Source: CBFIJI01 sp965662885 (GTDB lineage: Bacteria; Bacteroidota; Bacteroidia; Flavobacteriales; Flavobacteriaceae). Taken from it: a stretch of 5,635 nt of DNA. Shown in pieces: positions 5,070-5,635 of the stretch. The DNA is taken from assembly GCA_965662885.1 (NCBI GenBank), contig CBFIJI010000123.1, positions 1 through 5,635 on the forward strand. The letters are read 5' to 3'. Numbering within the stretch: position 1 is the stretch's first letter; every line of letters begins with the position of its first letter. The notes under the pieces were generated by a model, which saw nothing but the letters and a program-made list of their open reading frames with translations, made no database searches and had not been told where the DNA came from. Position numbers and translations under genes: made by a program.

Positions 5070-5635
5070 TTACAGATCATCTTTAAAGACACTCCATCGT
5101 GTGTGATACCATTGATTAGAGGAATCGTTACTTTTTTGATACTGATGGGCACCAAAATAATCACGTTGTGCCTGGATCATATTGGCAGAGGAGCGAACTT
5201 GATTCATTAATTGGAAATAGAGGTATCCTTCCATAAAACAAGCTGATGGAATATTACTTTCCACAGATACCATGATAAAGGATTTTAATGCTTCGGAAGA
5301 AATTCGTGTTTGCATTATGATATCGGGGTGCATTAAAATACGCTCCGTCTTAGAGAGTACCTCAACGAGATTATTCATTAAGGTTGATTTAATAATACAT
5401 CCTCCTGTCCAAGTCTGTGCAATTTCAGATAAATTCAGCTGCCAAGCATATTCCTTGGACGCAGCACGGAGCAATTCAAATCCTTGATGATGATTTAGAA
5501 GACGTGCAAAATCATAAGCTTTTTTAATTTCTGATACTGCTATATGTTTTGGATCATATTGACTTTTATATATTTTATTCATCGCTTCACGTTCCAACTT
5601 TAAAGCACTAATTTGACGTGCATTTAAAGCCATAG
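5070..5635 (-). CDS. gnd: 6-phosphogluconate dehydrogenase (decarboxylating), C-terminal part (runs off right edge)
   Basis: The open frame continues past the right edge, so the ATG at 5633 is an internal Met, not the start. About 188 of the usual 470 or so residues are visible, all from the all-helical C-terminal domain. This enzyme oxidises 6-phosphogluconate to ribulose 5-phosphate and CO2, making NADPH, in the cytoplasm. Counting from the Met at 5633, diagnostic stretches are ARQISALKLERE (5-16; family AR.LSALKDER), IAQTWTGGCIIKS (71-83; family W.GGCIIRS) and SANMIQAQRDYFGAHQYQ (149-166). Arg157 and His163 match the pair that in characterised enzymes reaches into the partner subunit's active site to bind the substrate phosphate. 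The final helix-tail WYHTRW also fits. The stretch from 84 to 148 is more divergent than in typical relatives. Catalytic Lys and Glu residues and the NADP-binding domain lie outside the window. No clear terminator follows. Confidence 0.93.
   Translation of the reverse strand, partial: MALNARQISALKLEREAMNKIYKSQYDPKHIAVSEIKKAYDFARLLNHHQGFELLRAASKEYAWQLNLSEIAQTWTGGCIIKSTLMNNLVEVLSKTERILMHPDIIMQTRISSEALKSFIMVSVESNIPSACFMEGYLYFQLMNQVRSSANMIQAQRDYFGAHQYQKSNDSSNQWYHTRWSVFKDDL

Noticed and set aside
5272..5487. Plus-strand open frame (71 codons) inside the 6-phosphogluconate dehydrogenase gene
   Set aside because: It lies fully antisense to strongly conserved enzyme motifs and shows no domain of its own.
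5631..5633. ATG as the start of a 187-residue protein
   Set aside because: Family alignment places this Met inside the enzyme, just before the conserved AR.LSALK.ER stretch, and the frame stays open to the window edge; the true start lies outside.

Overview
The window is very AT-rich. Its genes have short hydrophobic signal peptides ending in ..FAQ, ..HSQ or ..FSQ, almost no Shine-Dalgarno sequences, a TAnnTTTG-type promoter box ahead of one gene, and an OmpA protein with thrombospondin type 3 repeats. Together these point to Bacteroidota, most likely class Flavobacteriia. No RNA gene, mobile element or CRISPR array was found. The genus cannot be told from this sequence.

Left part (1-1630). 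The window opens inside a leftward gene for a secreted protein of unknown function; only its signal peptide and about 120 mature residues are visible. Its start codon lies inside one arm of a perfect 16-base inverted repeat, whose other arm lies 126 bases upstream in a 388-base intergenic stretch. Two rightward genes follow: a small lipoprotein with one Kazal-type protease-inhibitor domain (826-1038) and a GNAT-family N-acetyltransferase (1124-1630).

Middle and right part (1722-4926). A clear intrinsic terminator serves the leftward OmpA-family gene (1800-3170: beta-barrel, five type 3 thrombospondin repeats, peptidoglycan-binding OmpA domain). Upstream on the same strand are two further genes, 3400-4029 and 4345-4926. 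They encode only a beta-barrel homologous to the N-terminal part of the OmpA protein, so this is a tandem three-member family in which one member carries the linker and cell-wall anchor. The spacing (229 and 315 bases) and a partly conserved upstream block suggest a separate promoter for each. The middle copy has only a TTG start and an altered promoter box.

Right edge (5070-5635). The C-terminal part of a 6-phosphogluconate dehydrogenase (oxidative pentose phosphate pathway) enters from the right on the minus strand.

Most of the window is ordinary flavobacterial envelope and housekeeping content. The points most worth checking are the inverted repeat at a gene start, the triplicated barrel family, and the possibly surface-exposed Kazal lipoprotein. 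I see no convincing undescribed multi-gene system.
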